Shown here: in pieces, positions 45,113 to 56,530 of the stretch
How positions within the stretch are numbered: the stretch's first letter is position 1
Layout of the letters: every line of letters begins with the position of its first letter
NCBI GenBank assembly: GCA_023091665.1
Contig: JALJCQ010000018.1
Span: 558,001-622,000 of the forward strand
Source of the DNA: Pythium myriotylum
Lineage: Eukaryota > Oomycota > Peronosporomycetes > Pythiales > Pythiaceae
Length of the DNA stretch: 64,000 bases
Reading direction: 5' to 3'
The notes under the pieces: generated by a model
What the model was told of the DNA's origin: nothing
The model's input: the letters and a program-made list of their open reading frames with translations, nothing else
Database searches by the model: none
Program-made: the position numbers and the translations under genes

Positions 45113-45930
45113 AAACATCTACCGGCGGTAGCGTGGCCTGGTCTGGCCTCGCTAGCGTCGGTGGATGTTTTGTTTGGCTTTGTGTGGCTTTGATTTGTTT
45201 CGTTTTGTGCACTCGTGTGGGACTGCCTTGTCTTCGTTGGACAAGGACCGCCCGCCAGCGCTCCTGTTCATATTGACTCATCTTTTATATGTGCCACTGC
45301 CAAGTGTTGATAGCGACTTGCTGTGGCCGTGCTAGCCCGCCACACACCACGCCACACCACACCGCTTTCCATTGTCGTACCGTATGGTGCGTTTGAACAT
45401 ACGAGCAATTTCATCCTGTCCACCCTGTCTAATATCACTAGCTTCTCTGTTCTTTGGCCTACGTCCCATGTCCTATGTCCTATGTCCCATGTCCCATGTC
45501 CCATGTCCTATGTCCCATGTCCTATGTCCCATGTCCTATGTCCCATGTCCTATGTCCTATGTCCCATGTCCTATGTCCCATGTCCTATGTCCTATGTCCT
45601 ATGTCCTATGTCCTATGTCCTATCTCCTATCTCCCGTCGACCCGCTCAACCCCCGTTCCGTTCCCCGTTCATCACTCGATCCCGATCCCGATCCCGATCC
45701 CGATCCCGATCCCGACCCCGATCCCGACCCCGACGCCAACCCCCGCCGTCTCAGACACCTCACTCCAGATAAACGCAGTTGTAGCCGCACGTGTTTGACA
45801 GGGTGGCTAAAAGGCTGTGCAGTTGAGTGTGCGTGTGCTCATTCTAGGGTGATTGTATGTGTGTGGAGTGGAGGTGGAGTTGGGAAGAGAGATAGGGTGT
45901 TCGGGCGAGTGGCAGGTGGCGGGTGTAGCG

Positions 45931-45969
<39 letters not shown>

Positions 45970-46158
45970 AAAGAGAAAGAGAGAGGACGGGGTTGTGCAT
46001 GGGGGTTGTGAGGGCGTGGTGCGTGTGTGAGTGGTGTTGGTGGTGTTGTGTACGTATGTTGGGGCGTGGTTGTTTGCGTAGTGTGTTGTTTGTGTGTGTA
46101 TTGTGATGGTGTTTGTGTCGAATGTATATGATGCGTATGGTGAGAGTGTGCATTGTGA

Positions 46159-46231
46159 GGGGATGTAGCTCAGATGGTAGAGCGCTCGCTTAGCATGCGA
46201 GAGGTACTGGGATCGATACCCAGCTTCTCCA
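46159..46231 (+). tRNA. tRNA-Ala(AGC)
   Basis: Same sequence as 1164-1236. Following spacer: 25 heptamers (46908-47082), CGCCTTCC haplotype. Confidence 0.97.
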
Positions 46232-46483
46232 CTCGCGTTCTGTTACTGTGATATAATCGTCGGCACCCGCGCAGTCCCAAATTGCGCACTTCATGGGTTC
46301 GCCTGTGACAACCGTCGACATTGAGTAACATCTTTTTTGTGTTGCTTTTGTTTTGTTCTGTGCCTTTCCGTCCATTCCCGTTCCATTCATGCGCATAATA
46401 TGCGCATCAACACAATATTATTGTGTTGGTGTGTCCGTGCTGAACGTGTGTGATATATTCTCGTGAGAGGGGGCGATTTGTGT

Positions 46484-46556
46484 GGGATTGGAGCTCCGAT
46501 AGTAGAGCGCTTGCCTAGCATGCGATAGGTATAGGGATCGACCCCCCACCCCCCAC
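46484..46556 (+). pseudogene. tRNA-Ala-like sequence
   Basis: Copy of 120-192; hairpin follows at 46557-46614. Confidence 0.78.
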
Positions 46557-47387
46557 AAACATCTACCGGCGGTAGCGTGGCCTGGTCTGGCCTCGCTAGC
46601 GTCGGTGGATGTTTTGTTTGGCTTTGTGTGGCTTTGATTTGTTTCGTTTTGTGCACTCGTGTGGGACTGCCTTGTCTTCGTTGGACAAGGACCGCCCGCC
46701 AGCGCTCCTGTTCATATTGACTCATCTTTTATATGTGCCACTGCCAAGTGTTGATAGCGACTTGCTGTGGCCGTGCTAGCCCGCCACACACCACGCCACA
46801 CCACACCGCCTTCCATTGTCGTACCGTATGGTGCGTTTGAACATACGAGCAATTTCATCCTGTCCACCCTGTCTAATATCACTAGCTTCTCTGTTCTTTG
46901 GCCTACGTCCCATGTCCTATGTCCTATGTCCCATGTCCTATGTCCCATGTCCTATGTCCCATGTCCTATGTCCCATGTCCTATGTCCCATGTCCTATGTC
47001 CCATGTCCTATGTCTCATGTCCTATGTCCCATGTCCTATGTCCTATGTCCTATCTCCTATGTCCTATGTCCTATCTCCTATCTCCCGTCGACCCGCTCAA
47101 CCCCCGTTCCGTTCCCCGTTCATCACTCGATCCCGACCCCGATCCCGATCCCGATCCCGATCCCGACCCCGATCCCGATCCCGACCCCGACGCCAACCCC
47201 CGCCGTCTCAGACACCTCACTCCAGATAAACGCAGTTGTAGCCGCACGTGTTTGACAGGGTGGCTAAAAGGCTGTGCAGTTGAGTGTGCGTGTGCTCATT
47301 CTAGGGTGATTGTATGTGTGTGGAGTGGAGGTGGAGTTGGGAAGAGAGATAGGGTGTTCGGGCGAGTGGCAGGTGGCGGGTGTAGCG

Positions 47388-47426
<39 letters not shown>

Positions 47427-47615
47427 AAAGAGAAAGAGAGAGGACGGGGTTGTGCATGGGGGTTGTGAGGGCGTGGTGCGTGTGTGAGTGGTGTTGGTGG
47501 TGTTGTGTACGTATGTTGGGGCGTGGTTGTTTGCGTAGTGTGTTGTTTGTGTGTGTATTGTGATGGTGTTTGTGTCGAATGTATGTGATGCGTATGGTGA
47601 GAGTGTGCATTGTGA

Positions 47616-47688
47616 GGGGATGTAGCTCAGATGGTAGAGCGCTCGCTTAGCATGCGAGAGGTACTGGGATCGATACCCAGCTTCTCCA
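47616..47688 (+). tRNA. tRNA-Ala(AGC)
   Basis: Same sequence as 1164-1236. Following spacer: 25 heptamers (48365-48539), CGCCTTCC haplotype, with a TGGTTGGTTGCG variant (T to G) before the next tRNA. Confidence 0.97.
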
Positions 47689-47940
47689 CTCGCGTTCTGT
47701 TACTGTGATATAATCGTCGGCACCCGCGCAGTCCCAAATTGCGCACTTCATGGGTTCGCCTGTGACAACCGTCGACATTGAGTAACATCTTTTTTGTGTT
47801 GCTTTTGTTTTGTTCTGTGCCTTTCCGTCCATTCCCGTTCCATTCATGCGCATAATATGCGCATCAACACAATATTATTGTGTTGGTGTGTCCGTGCTGA
47901 ACGTGTGTGATATATTCTCGTGAGAGGGGGCGATTTGTGT

Positions 47941-48013
47941 GGGATTGGAGCTCCGATAGTAGAGCGCTTGCCTAGCATGCGATAGGTATAGGGATCGACC
48001 CCCCACCCCCCAC
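47941..48013 (+). pseudogene. tRNA-Ala-like sequence
   Basis: Copy of 120-192; hairpin follows at 48014-48071. Confidence 0.78.
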
Positions 48014-48844
48014 AAACATCTACCGGCGGTAGCGTGGCCTGGTCTGGCCTCGCTAGCGTCGGTGGATGTTTTGTTTGGCTTTGTGTGGCTTTGATTTGTT
48101 TCGTTTTGTGCACTCGTGTGGGACTGCCTTGTCTTCGTTGGACAAGGACCGCCCGCCAGCGCTCCTGTTCATATTGACTCATCTTTTATATGTGCCACTG
48201 CCAAGTGTTGATAGCGACTTGCTGTGGCCGTGCTAGCCCGCCACACACCACGCCACACCACACCGCCTTCCATTGTCGTACCGTATGGTGCGTTTGAACA
48301 TACGAGCAATTTCATCCTGTCCACCCTGTCTAATATCACTAGCTTCTCTGTTCTTTGGCCTACGTCCCATGTCCTATGTCCTATGTCCCATGTCCTATGT
48401 CCCATGTCCTATGTCCCATGTCCTATGTCCCATGTCCTATGTCCCATGTCCTATGTCCCATGTCCTATGTCTCATGTCCTATGTCCCATGTCCTATGTCC
48501 TATGTCCTATCTCCTATGTCCTATGTCCTATCTCCTATCTCCCGTCGACCCGCTCAACCCCCGTTCCGTTCCCCGTTCATCACTCGATCCCGACCCCGAT
48601 CCCGATCCCGATCCCGATCCCGACCCCGATCCCGATCCCGACCCCGACGCCAACCCCCGCCGTCTCAGACACCTCACTCCAGATAAACGCAGTTGTAGCC
48701 GCACGTGTTTGACAGGGTGGCTAAAAGGCTGTGCAGTTGAGTGTGCGTGTGCTCATTCTAGGGTGATTGTATGTGTGTGGAGTGGAGGTGGAGTTGGGAA
48801 GAGAGATAGGGTGTTCGGGCGAGTGGCAGGTGGCGGGTGTAGCG

Positions 48845-48879
<35 letters not shown>

Positions 48880-49068
48880 AAAGAGAAAGAGAGAGGACGG
48901 GGTTGTGCATGGGGGTTGTGAGGGCGTGGTGCGTGTGTGAGTGGTGTTGGTGGTGTTGTGTACGTATGTTGGGGCGTGGTTGGTTGCGTAGTGTGTTGTT
49001 TGTGTGTGTATTGTGATGGTGTTTGTGTCGAATGTATGTGATGCGTATGGTGAGAGTGTGCATTGTGA

Positions 49069-49141
49069 GGGGATGTAGCTCAGATGGTAGAGCGCTCGCT
49101 TAGCATGCGAGAGGTACTGGGATCGATACCCAGCTTCTCCA
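49069..49141 (+). tRNA. tRNA-Ala(AGC)
   Basis: Same sequence as 1164-1236. Following spacer: 25 heptamers (49818-49992), CGCCTTCC haplotype, again with the TGGTTGGTTGCG variant, so it is a direct duplicate of its left neighbour. Confidence 0.97.
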
Positions 49142-49393
49142 CTCGCGTTCTGTTACTGTGATATAATCGTCGGCACCCGCGCAGTCCCAAATTGCGCACT
49201 TCATGGGTTCGCCTGTGACAACCGTCGACATTGAGTAACATCTTTTTTGTGTTGCTTTTGTTTTGTTCTGTGCCTTTCCGTCCATTCCCGTTCCATTCAT
49301 GCGCATAATATGCGCATCAACACAATATTATTGTGTTGGTGTGTCCGTGCTGAACGTGTGTGATATATTCTCGTGAGAGGGGGCGATTTGTGT

Positions 49394-49466
49394 GGGATTG
49401 GAGCTCCGATAGTAGAGCGCTTGCCTAGCATGCGATAGGTATAGGGATCGACCCCCCACCCCCCAC
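49394..49466 (+). pseudogene. tRNA-Ala-like sequence
   Basis: Copy of 120-192; hairpin follows at 49467-49524. Confidence 0.78.
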
Positions 49467-50297
49467 AAACATCTACCGGCGGTAGCGTGGCCTGGTCTGG
49501 CCTCGCTAGCGTCGGTGGATGTTTTGTTTGGCTTTGTGTGGCTTTGATTTGTTTCGTTTTGTGCACTCGTGTGGGACTGCCTTGTCTTCGTTGGACAAGG
49601 ACCGCCCGCCAGCGCTCCTGTTCATATTGACTCATCTTTTATATGTGCCACTGCCAAGTGTTGATAGCGACTTGCTGTGGCCGTGCTAGCCCGCCACACA
49701 CCACGCCACACCACACCGCCTTCCATTGTCGTACCGTATGGTGCGTTTGAACATACGAGCAATTTCATCCTGTCCACCCTGTCTAATATCACTAGCTTCT
49801 CTGTTCTTTGGCCTACGTCCCATGTCCTATGTCCTATGTCCCATGTCCTATGTCCCATGTCCTATGTCCCATGTCCTATGTCCCATGTCCTATGTCCCAT
49901 GTCCTATGTCCCATGTCCTATGTCTCATGTCCTATGTCCCATGTCCTATGTCCTATGTCCTATCTCCTATGTCCTATGTCCTATGTCCTATCTCCCGTCG
50001 ACCCGCTCAACCCCCGTTCCGTTCCCCGTTCATCACTCGATCCCGACCCCGATCCCGATCCCGATCCCGATCCCGACCCCGATCCCGATCCCGACCCCGA
50101 CGCCAACCCCCGCCGTCTCAGACACCTCACTCCAGATAAACGCAGTTGTAGCCGCACGTGTTTGACAGGGTGGCTAAAAGGCTGTGCAGTTGAGTGTGCG
50201 TGTGCTCATTCTAGGGTGATTGTATGTGTGTGGAGTGGAGGTGGAGTTGGGAAGAGAGATAGGGTGTTCGGGCGAGTGGCAGGTGGCGGGTGTAGCG

Positions 50298-50336
<39 letters not shown>

Positions 50337-50525
50337 AAAGAGAAAGAGAGAGGACGGGGTTGTGCATGGGGGTTGTGAGGGCGTGGTGCGTGTGTGAGTG
50401 GTGTTGGTGGTGTTGTGTACGTATGTTGGGGCGTGGTTGGTTGCGTAGTGTGTTGTTTGTGTGTGTATTGTGATGGTGTTTGTGTCGAATGTATGTGATG
50501 CGTATGGTGAGAGTGTGCATTGTGA

Positions 50526-50598
50526 GGGGATGTAGCTCAGATGGTAGAGCGCTCGCTTAGCATGCGAGAGGTACTGGGATCGATACCCAGCTTCTCCA
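50526..50598 (+). tRNA. tRNA-Ala(AGC)
   Basis: Same sequence as 1164-1236. Following spacer: 21 heptamers (51275-51421); the next copy (51957) is cut by full-length retrotransposon 2. Confidence 0.97.
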
Positions 50599-50850
50599 CT
50601 CGCGTTCTGTTACTGTGATATAATCGTCGGCACCCGCGCAGTCCCAAATTGCGCACTTCATGGGTTCGCCTGTGACAACCGTCGACATTGAGTAACATCT
50701 TTTTTGTGTTGCTTTTGTTTTGTTCTGTGCCTTTCCGTCCATTCCCGTTCCATTCATGCGCATAATATGCGCATCAACACAATATTATTGTGTTGGTGTG
50801 TCCGTGCTGAACGTGTGTGATATATTCTCGTGAGAGGGGGCGATTTGTGT

Positions 50851-50923
50851 GGGATTGGAGCTCCGATAGTAGAGCGCTTGCCTAGCATGCGATAGGTATA
50901 GGGATCGACCCCCCACCCCCCAC
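50851..50923 (+). pseudogene. tRNA-Ala-like sequence
   Basis: Copy of 120-192; hairpin follows at 50924-50981. Confidence 0.78.
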
Positions 50924-51720
50924 AAACATCTACCGGCGGTAGCGTGGCCTGGTCTGGCCTCGCTAGCGTCGGTGGATGTTTTGTTTGGCTTTGTGTGGCT
51001 TTGATTTGTTTCGTTTTGTGCACTCGTGTGGGACTGCCTTGTCTTCGTTGGACAAGGACCGCCCGCCAGCGCTCCTGTTCATATTGACTCATCTTTTATA
51101 TGTGCCACTGCCAAGTGTTGATAGCGACTTGCTGTGGCCGTGCTAGCCCGCCACACACCACGCCACACCACACCGCCTTCCATTGTCGTACCGTATGGTG
51201 CGTTTGAACATACGAGCAATTTCATCCTGTCCACCCTGTCTAATATCACTAGCTTCTCTGTTCTTTGGCCTACGTCCCATGTCCTATGTCCTATGTCCCA
51301 TGTCCTATGTCCCATGTCCTATGTCCCATGTCCTATGTCCCATGTCCTATGTCCCATGTCCTATGTCCCATGTCCTATGTCCTATCTCCTATCTCCTATG
51401 TCCTATGTCCTATCTCCTATCTCCCGTCGACCCGCTCAACCCCCGTTCCGTTCCCCGTTCATCACTCGATCCCGATCCCGATCCCGATCCCGATCCCGAT
51501 CCCGACCCCGATCCCGACCCCGACGCCAACCCCCGCCGTCTCAGACACCTCACTCCAGATAAACGCAGTTGTAGCCGCACGTGTTTGACAGGGTGGCTAA
51601 AAGGCTGTGCAGTTGAGTGTGCGTGTGCTCATTCTAGGGTGATTGTATGTGTGTGGAGTGGAGGTGGAGTTGGGAAGAGAGATAGGGTGTTCGGGCGAGT
51701 GGCAGGTGGCGGGTGTAGCG

Positions 51721-51767
<47 letters not shown>

Positions 51768-51956
51768 AAAGAGAAAGAGAGAGGACGGGGTTGTGCATGG
51801 GGGTTGTGAGGGCGTGGTGCGTGTGTGAGTGGTGTTGGTGGTGTTGTGTACGTATGTTGGGGCGTGGTTGTTTGCGTAGTGTGTTGTTTGTGTGTGTATT
51901 GTGATGGTGTTTGTGTCGAATGTATGTGATGCGTATGGTGAGAGTGTGCATTGTGA

Positions 51957-51971
51957 GGGGATGTAGCTCAG
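51957..51971 (+). repeat. Target-site duplication, left copy (tRNA nt 1-15)
   Basis: GGGGATGTAGCTCAG; the matching copy is 59315-59329. Confidence 0.95.
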
Positions 51972-52154
51972 TTTCAAGGCGTCTGTATTAACTAAAATTA
52001 ATGCGACTATGACTACTCTAATCTACCTCGTCGATGAATATTATACACTTGACTAGTATGTGACGAGGCTGGGAGCTTCAATTGTTGAGTTGTTGGTTGA
52101 CTTCCGTTGGTCTTGACTGGTCTAGGTACTTGTTTTAGCACATCGGTTGGATAA

Positions 52155-52229
52155 CTGCGGTTAGCTCAAATGGTTATGAGCGTGGACCCCGATGTTGTCG
52201 GTCGCGCGGGTTCGATCCCCACCTCGGGG
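52155..52229 (+). other. tRNA-like sequence in 3' UTR of copy 2
   Basis: Same as 21323-21397 with one G to A change in the D loop (GGTTATGAG). Box B at 52209-52219. Confidence 0.62.
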
Positions 52230-52363
52230 AGGTTTCTTGTGCTAGTGGTTTCGCTTGACTTCGGCCGCGAGGGTACGCTCTGATTCCAAAACGAGGTTGG
52301 TTTCGAGCCAGTATTGAAAGCAAGCACCCGCACTGAAGAAGAAGAAACGGCAGGAAATCGCTT

Positions 52364-55300
52364 TTATGCCAAAAAGCGAACTGCAAACAACCCCATGTTG
52401 TTTTGCAGGAAGGCACCGAAAGAAGGCGTAGACTGGAGACTTGACAACACAACCTGAAGCGAAGCACGCTGCGCATCGTCGTACACACGTCGAAGACACG
52501 CACGCACATGAGCACCCACAGTCGTATACACCACACGCAGTGCTGCAATTGTTGGCATCGGGGACCGCCCGTTGAACAGTCGCCCATTGCGTTCAGTCCA
52601 CAACAGGTGAAGCACCACAGCACGGATGACTTGCCACAGGTCTTGGATTTCTTCTGTGTGGTCCTTCCACACGGGAGCAACGCGGATGGCTTTACCGAAG
52701 ACAATGTCGGTCCAGGAGGGTCGAGATGTGAAGAACACCGACATATCACGGAAGATGTCGCGCCATATCACAGTCGGCAGCACACACTCGAAGAACAAAT
52801 GACGCGCCGTCTCCACTGAGTTGCAGCCTGGTCGAACACAGTACACGATGCCGGGATTTGCCACCGTCATGAACGAGAAGCGTGAGCGAGTCGGTAACAA
52901 GCCGTACGCCAAGCGGAACTGGAGGTCTTCGTATATCGGGAGAAGCAACACACGAAGCCGCTTGCGTAGCTTGTTGAATCGGAGGACCACGTCTGTAGGC
53001 GCTCGAGGGTCGTGGAAGAACAGCGGATGCGTTCTCGTCGGCTCTGGAGCTTGCCACACCAGGCGGAGCAGTTGGGATCGTGGAATGCGCGGCACCCAGC
53101 ACACACGGTCGTTGATCTTCACACCGACTCGCGGATGTTGGTGCTCAGGCGCCGTCGGTAGCACTCCATCGACTGGGACAGAGCACATTGTGCAGAGACG
53201 CCCGAAAACTTGCGTGGCTTCCTCGTGAAGCTTGAGCAGCCACGTGTACTGTCGATACGGGGTGATGGAGACTTGGGTGTAGTCGACATGTCGCTCAGCA
53301 AACTCGATCGCGCTCGGCCACTTGTCGCCTTCACCAGCGAAGTCACGAAGAGATCGCAACTGAAAGACACGGGCAACTTGCCGACGGAAGCTTCGTTGCG
53401 GCTCTGCAATCATGCTGAGAGAACGATGCTGGGACGGCGTTGTGTCGGAACGGCTGGTTGGGAGGAACTGGAAGTTCTTGTCGCCATGGAACCAGATCGG
53501 TTGGTCGAGTGCAAACGCAAGACGGTCTTCTGGAGGGAGGTCGAGCCACGACACCGGCCACTTGATAGCGTACCAAGTCTTCCAGGCCGCACGCCACCAC
53601 GAAGAGAGCTGGTCCCACTCGATCGAGCCTCGATGCCGCCACGGACTGACGTAGAGAAAGTCGAGTGGCCTCTGCGGGCCCCACCGCGGAAGACTGATCC
53701 GCAGCAGCTCGACTCCTGCTACCGTCCAGTTGCCGGTCGTCGATGCCGAAGCTGCCGTGAACTGAAGCAGGAGCTGCAGTGACTGTCGCTTGAGCACACC
53801 GTCGAGACTCGGTACCTGCAGACCCCCAGACTCGCGCGGCAGGTTGACAAATTCGTTCGAGATCAACTGGACATGCCGAGCGTCGCGTTCGTAGCGCCGA
53901 CTCAAGACGAACCGGTGTAGCGCGGCTTGCCACTTCTTCACTCGTCCTGGCGGCACAACAACGTGAGCAGTGTAGTGCCACAGACGTGAGAGCACCATGG
54001 TCTGGGCGACGAGGAGCCTGCCTTGGAGCGTCCGTGCGCGCCGAAACCACTGCTTGAACCCGTCAAAGAAGCGTCGATCGAGGTCTTCAACAATCAATTC
54101 CGTTGTGCGTCGTTGACCGAACAGGAGACCGAGGAACTTGACCGTGGAGTCTTCATCGAGAACCTGCACACCTGGTATGCCCGGGCATCGCCGCGTTCGA
54201 TGCAGCGACATCAGCACACACTTGTTCACGTTGAGCTTGGCGCCGGAGCCTTGACAGTATTCTTCGACCAACCCAAGTTGCGCCTCGACACCAGCGATAG
54301 AGCCCGACAGTAACGTCGAGTCGTCGGCGAAGAAAATACTCGCGACGGTGGCATCCGCTGTCAAGCAGATCCCATGTTCTTCGTGCTGGCGGAGCAGGTT
54401 ACCGAGTGGCTCGATAACAAGCAAGAACAGCAGCGCCGACAGCGGATCACCTTGCTTGACTCCGCGCGTTGGGCAGAGCGGGTCTTGCACGAATCCGTTG
54501 ATCATGAGATGCGCGTGTGGTCGAGTGTACAGGAGCTTCACCCACCCCGAGAACGCCCCGCCACATCCCATCCGATCGAGCACCTGAAACATGTAGTTCC
54601 AGTTGACGCGGTCGTACGCCTTCTCAAAGTCGAGGAACATGGCGTAGGCTTCCTCGTCGCGCGCGGTGACGAGGTCTTGCAGGTCACTCACGAAACGAAC
54701 GTGGTGATGCAGAGAGCGACCACGCACGAAAGCCTTCTGGTCTTGGTGCACAAGCTTGGTCAGGAACAACTGCAGTCGGAAAGCGAGAACCTTTGACAGT
54801 GCCTTCACGTCGACACCCATCAAAGCAATTGGGCGATAGTTGCCTGGGTCAGCTCGGGATCCCTTCTTGTGCAGCAGACTGATCGCAGACTGGCGCTGAC
54901 ACCGAAGGAGCTCTCCTCGCTGAAGCTGGTAGTTGAACACGATCTCGAGGCATTCACCGAAGACGTCAGGAGCCACTTGGTAGAACGAAGCTGGAAGCCC
55001 ATCCATCCCGGGTGCAGACGATGCCCGCATCTTCTTGATTGCACTAGCAAGGTCCGCCGCTGTGATCGGAGCGTTGAGGATATTTTGCTCGTCTTCAGAC
55101 AGTCGGCGGTCGATCGTGTCGAGCATCCGGTCAATCTGGCTCTGCTCAGGCTCTTGGACGACAACACCACCGCGCTCAACATCGCCCATGATACCGCCCC
55201 AGTGCTGACCGAAGACAGCCGCGATATCCGCGGGGTTGCTGGAGGCAGAGCCATCTCGAAGCCGCACTTCCTCGATGCTGACTCTCCGCAAGGATCCGTC

Positions 55301-56530
55301 CAGCGGTCGAAAGAAGTACTTGGATGACATCTCCGCGTGTTGAGCCTGGAAGTCGAAAGCCGAGTCCTGGTTGTAAAGCCGCGCCGAGTTGATGCTGTCT
55401 TGGTATGCCGTCAGTGCGGTCTGGAACACCGTCTGCGCGCGATCGCTTCGCTCCGACCGGTATGCCGCAGCCGCGTGGGCAAGTGCCTGACGAGCTTCGG
55501 TGATGGCGGTCTCACCTTGACGCTTCAGCTTGCGCTGCAGAGCTTGAAGCTGACGACGCATGTCCTTCTTCCACTTGTGCCACACCTTGCCCGGGTTGGA
55601 GGAGCGCCGTAACGCAGCAAGCACAGTCGTCGCTTCGCCTTGGATAGCTTCAACGATATCGGGGAAGTCGAGCATCGCCGACTGGAAACGCCAGTACCCG
55701 TGGCCTTGAGGCTGGCTCATCGCGCGCAACACAACTTGATGTGCGAGATGGTCGCCGGCACCCTTGGGCTCAAAGTACGAGGAGTCACCGTATAGCGCGG
55801 TGCAGAAGTCCTCCGACATGAGGATGTAGTCGAGACGGTTGTGTCGAGGCTGTGGACCAGTGTAGACGCGTTCGTCGGGATGGTGGATTCGCCAGGCATC
55901 CACGACACCGAGTTGGGCCAACCACGCCACACACGCGTTACCGCCGGTCGTTCCTGTCGCCCTTGGATCCGACGCATCGACGAGGGGGTCAAGTGGCGTG
56001 TTGAGGTCACCGAGCACCAGGTGAGTCGCATTGTCTTCGAACACTTCGTACGGTAGCGCTTCGAAGAACCCCTTCTTCTCGAAGTTATCGACTGGCGCGT
56101 ACACGTTGTGGATGTAGATCGGAGCACCGTTCGCGACGACCCGGACGACCAAGTAGCGGCCTTGAATAGTCAACGAAGACTGCTCACAAGCAGACTGAAA
56201 GCCGGGAAAGTCGGAGCGGAGCACTGTCATGACGCCACCCGATCGTGCAGCAACGGCAACTGGACTGTGCGCGTTGGTGTCGCTGACGAAGAGGCGGTGT
56301 TGAAATCTTGAGTCATGGTGGAATTGGAGCGTTGCACGATGATGCGAGTCGCGCAGCTTGGTCTCTTGGACGCACGAGAGACTGTTCTTGATGAGCTGGT
56401 TCTCGATCAACAGGTGGCCGTTCTTCTTGATCCCGTTGGTGTTCACCGTCAAAAGACTGATGTTCTCCCACGAGACCTCGGCCGCGTCCGCCTCGACCGC
56501 TTTAGCAGTCGAGGCAGAGCGGTCCGGCAC
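52364..56530 (-). CDS. Retrotransposon ORF2: APE endonuclease-reverse transcriptase, copy 2
   Basis: 1388 codons; three more than copy 1 because of an Arg-Ile-Ser insertion at about residue 944, between the RT and the C-terminal region. All endonuclease, RT and zinc-ribbon residues listed for copy 1 are present. As in copy 1, the frame opens at GTG directly after TAG and overlaps ORF1 by 29 nt, so the missing ATG is a family trait and not a mutation of one copy. Confidence 0.95.
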   Translation of the reverse strand: MPDRSASTAKAVEADAAEVSWENISLLTVNTNGIKKNGHLLIENQLIKNSLSCVQETKLRDSHHRATLQFHHDSRFQHRLFVSDTNAHSPVAVAARSGGVMTVLRSDFPGFQSACEQSSLTIQGRYLVVRVVANGAPIYIHNVYAPVDNFEKKGFFEALPYEVFEDNATHLVLGDLNTPLDPLVDASDPRATGTTGGNACVAWLAQLGVVDAWRIHHPDERVYTGPQPRHNRLDYILMSEDFCTALYGDSSYFEPKGAGDHLAHQVVLRAMSQPQGHGYWRFQSAMLDFPDIVEAIQGEATTVLAALRRSSNPGKVWHKWKKDMRRQLQALQRKLKRQGETAITEARQALAHAAAAYRSERSDRAQTVFQTALTAYQDSINSARLYNQDSAFDFQAQHAEMSSKYFFRPLDGSLRRVSIEEVRLRDGSASSNPADIAAVFGQHWGGIMGDVERGGVVVQEPEQSQIDRMLDTIDRRLSEDEQNILNAPITAADLASAIKKMRASSAPGMDGLPASFYQVAPDVFGECLEIVFNYQLQRGELLRCQRQSAISLLHKKGSRADPGNYRPIALMGVDVKALSKVLAFRLQLFLTKLVHQDQKAFVRGRSLHHHVRFVSDLQDLVTARDEEAYAMFLDFEKAYDRVNWNYMFQVLDRMGCGGAFSGWVKLLYTRPHAHLMINGFVQDPLCPTRGVKQGDPLSALLFLLVIEPLGNLLRQHEEHGICLTADATVASIFFADDSTLLSGSIAGVEAQLGLVEEYCQGSGAKLNVNKCVLMSLHRTRRCPGIPGVQVLDEDSTVKFLGLLFGQRRTTELIVEDLDRRFFDGFKQWFRRARTLQGRLLVAQTMVLSRLWHYTAHVVVPPGRVKKWQAALHRFVLSRRYERDARHVQLISNEFVNLPRESGGLQVPSLDGVLKRQSLQLLLQFTAASASTTGNWTVAGVELLRISLPRWGPQRPLDFLYVSPWRHRGSIEWDQLSSWWRAAWKTWYAIKWPVSWLDLPPEDRLAFALDQPIWFHGDKNFQFLPTSRSDTTPSQHRSLSMIAEPQRSFRRQVARVFQLRSLRDFAGEGDKWPSAIEFAERHVDYTQVSITPYRQYTWLLKLHEEATQVFGRLCTMCSVPVDGVLPTAPEHQHPRVGVKINDRVCWVPRIPRSQLLRLVWQAPEPTRTHPLFFHDPRAPTDVVLRFNKLRKRLRVLLLPIYEDLQFRLAYGLLPTRSRFSFMTVANPGIVYCVRPGCNSVETARHLFFECVLPTVIWRDIFRDMSVFFTSRPSWTDIVFGKAIRVAPVWKDHTEEIQDLWQVIRAVVLHLLWTERNGRLFNGRSPMPTIAALRVVYTTVGAHVRACLRRVYDDAQRASLQVVLSSLQSTPSFGAFLQNNMGLFAVRFLA

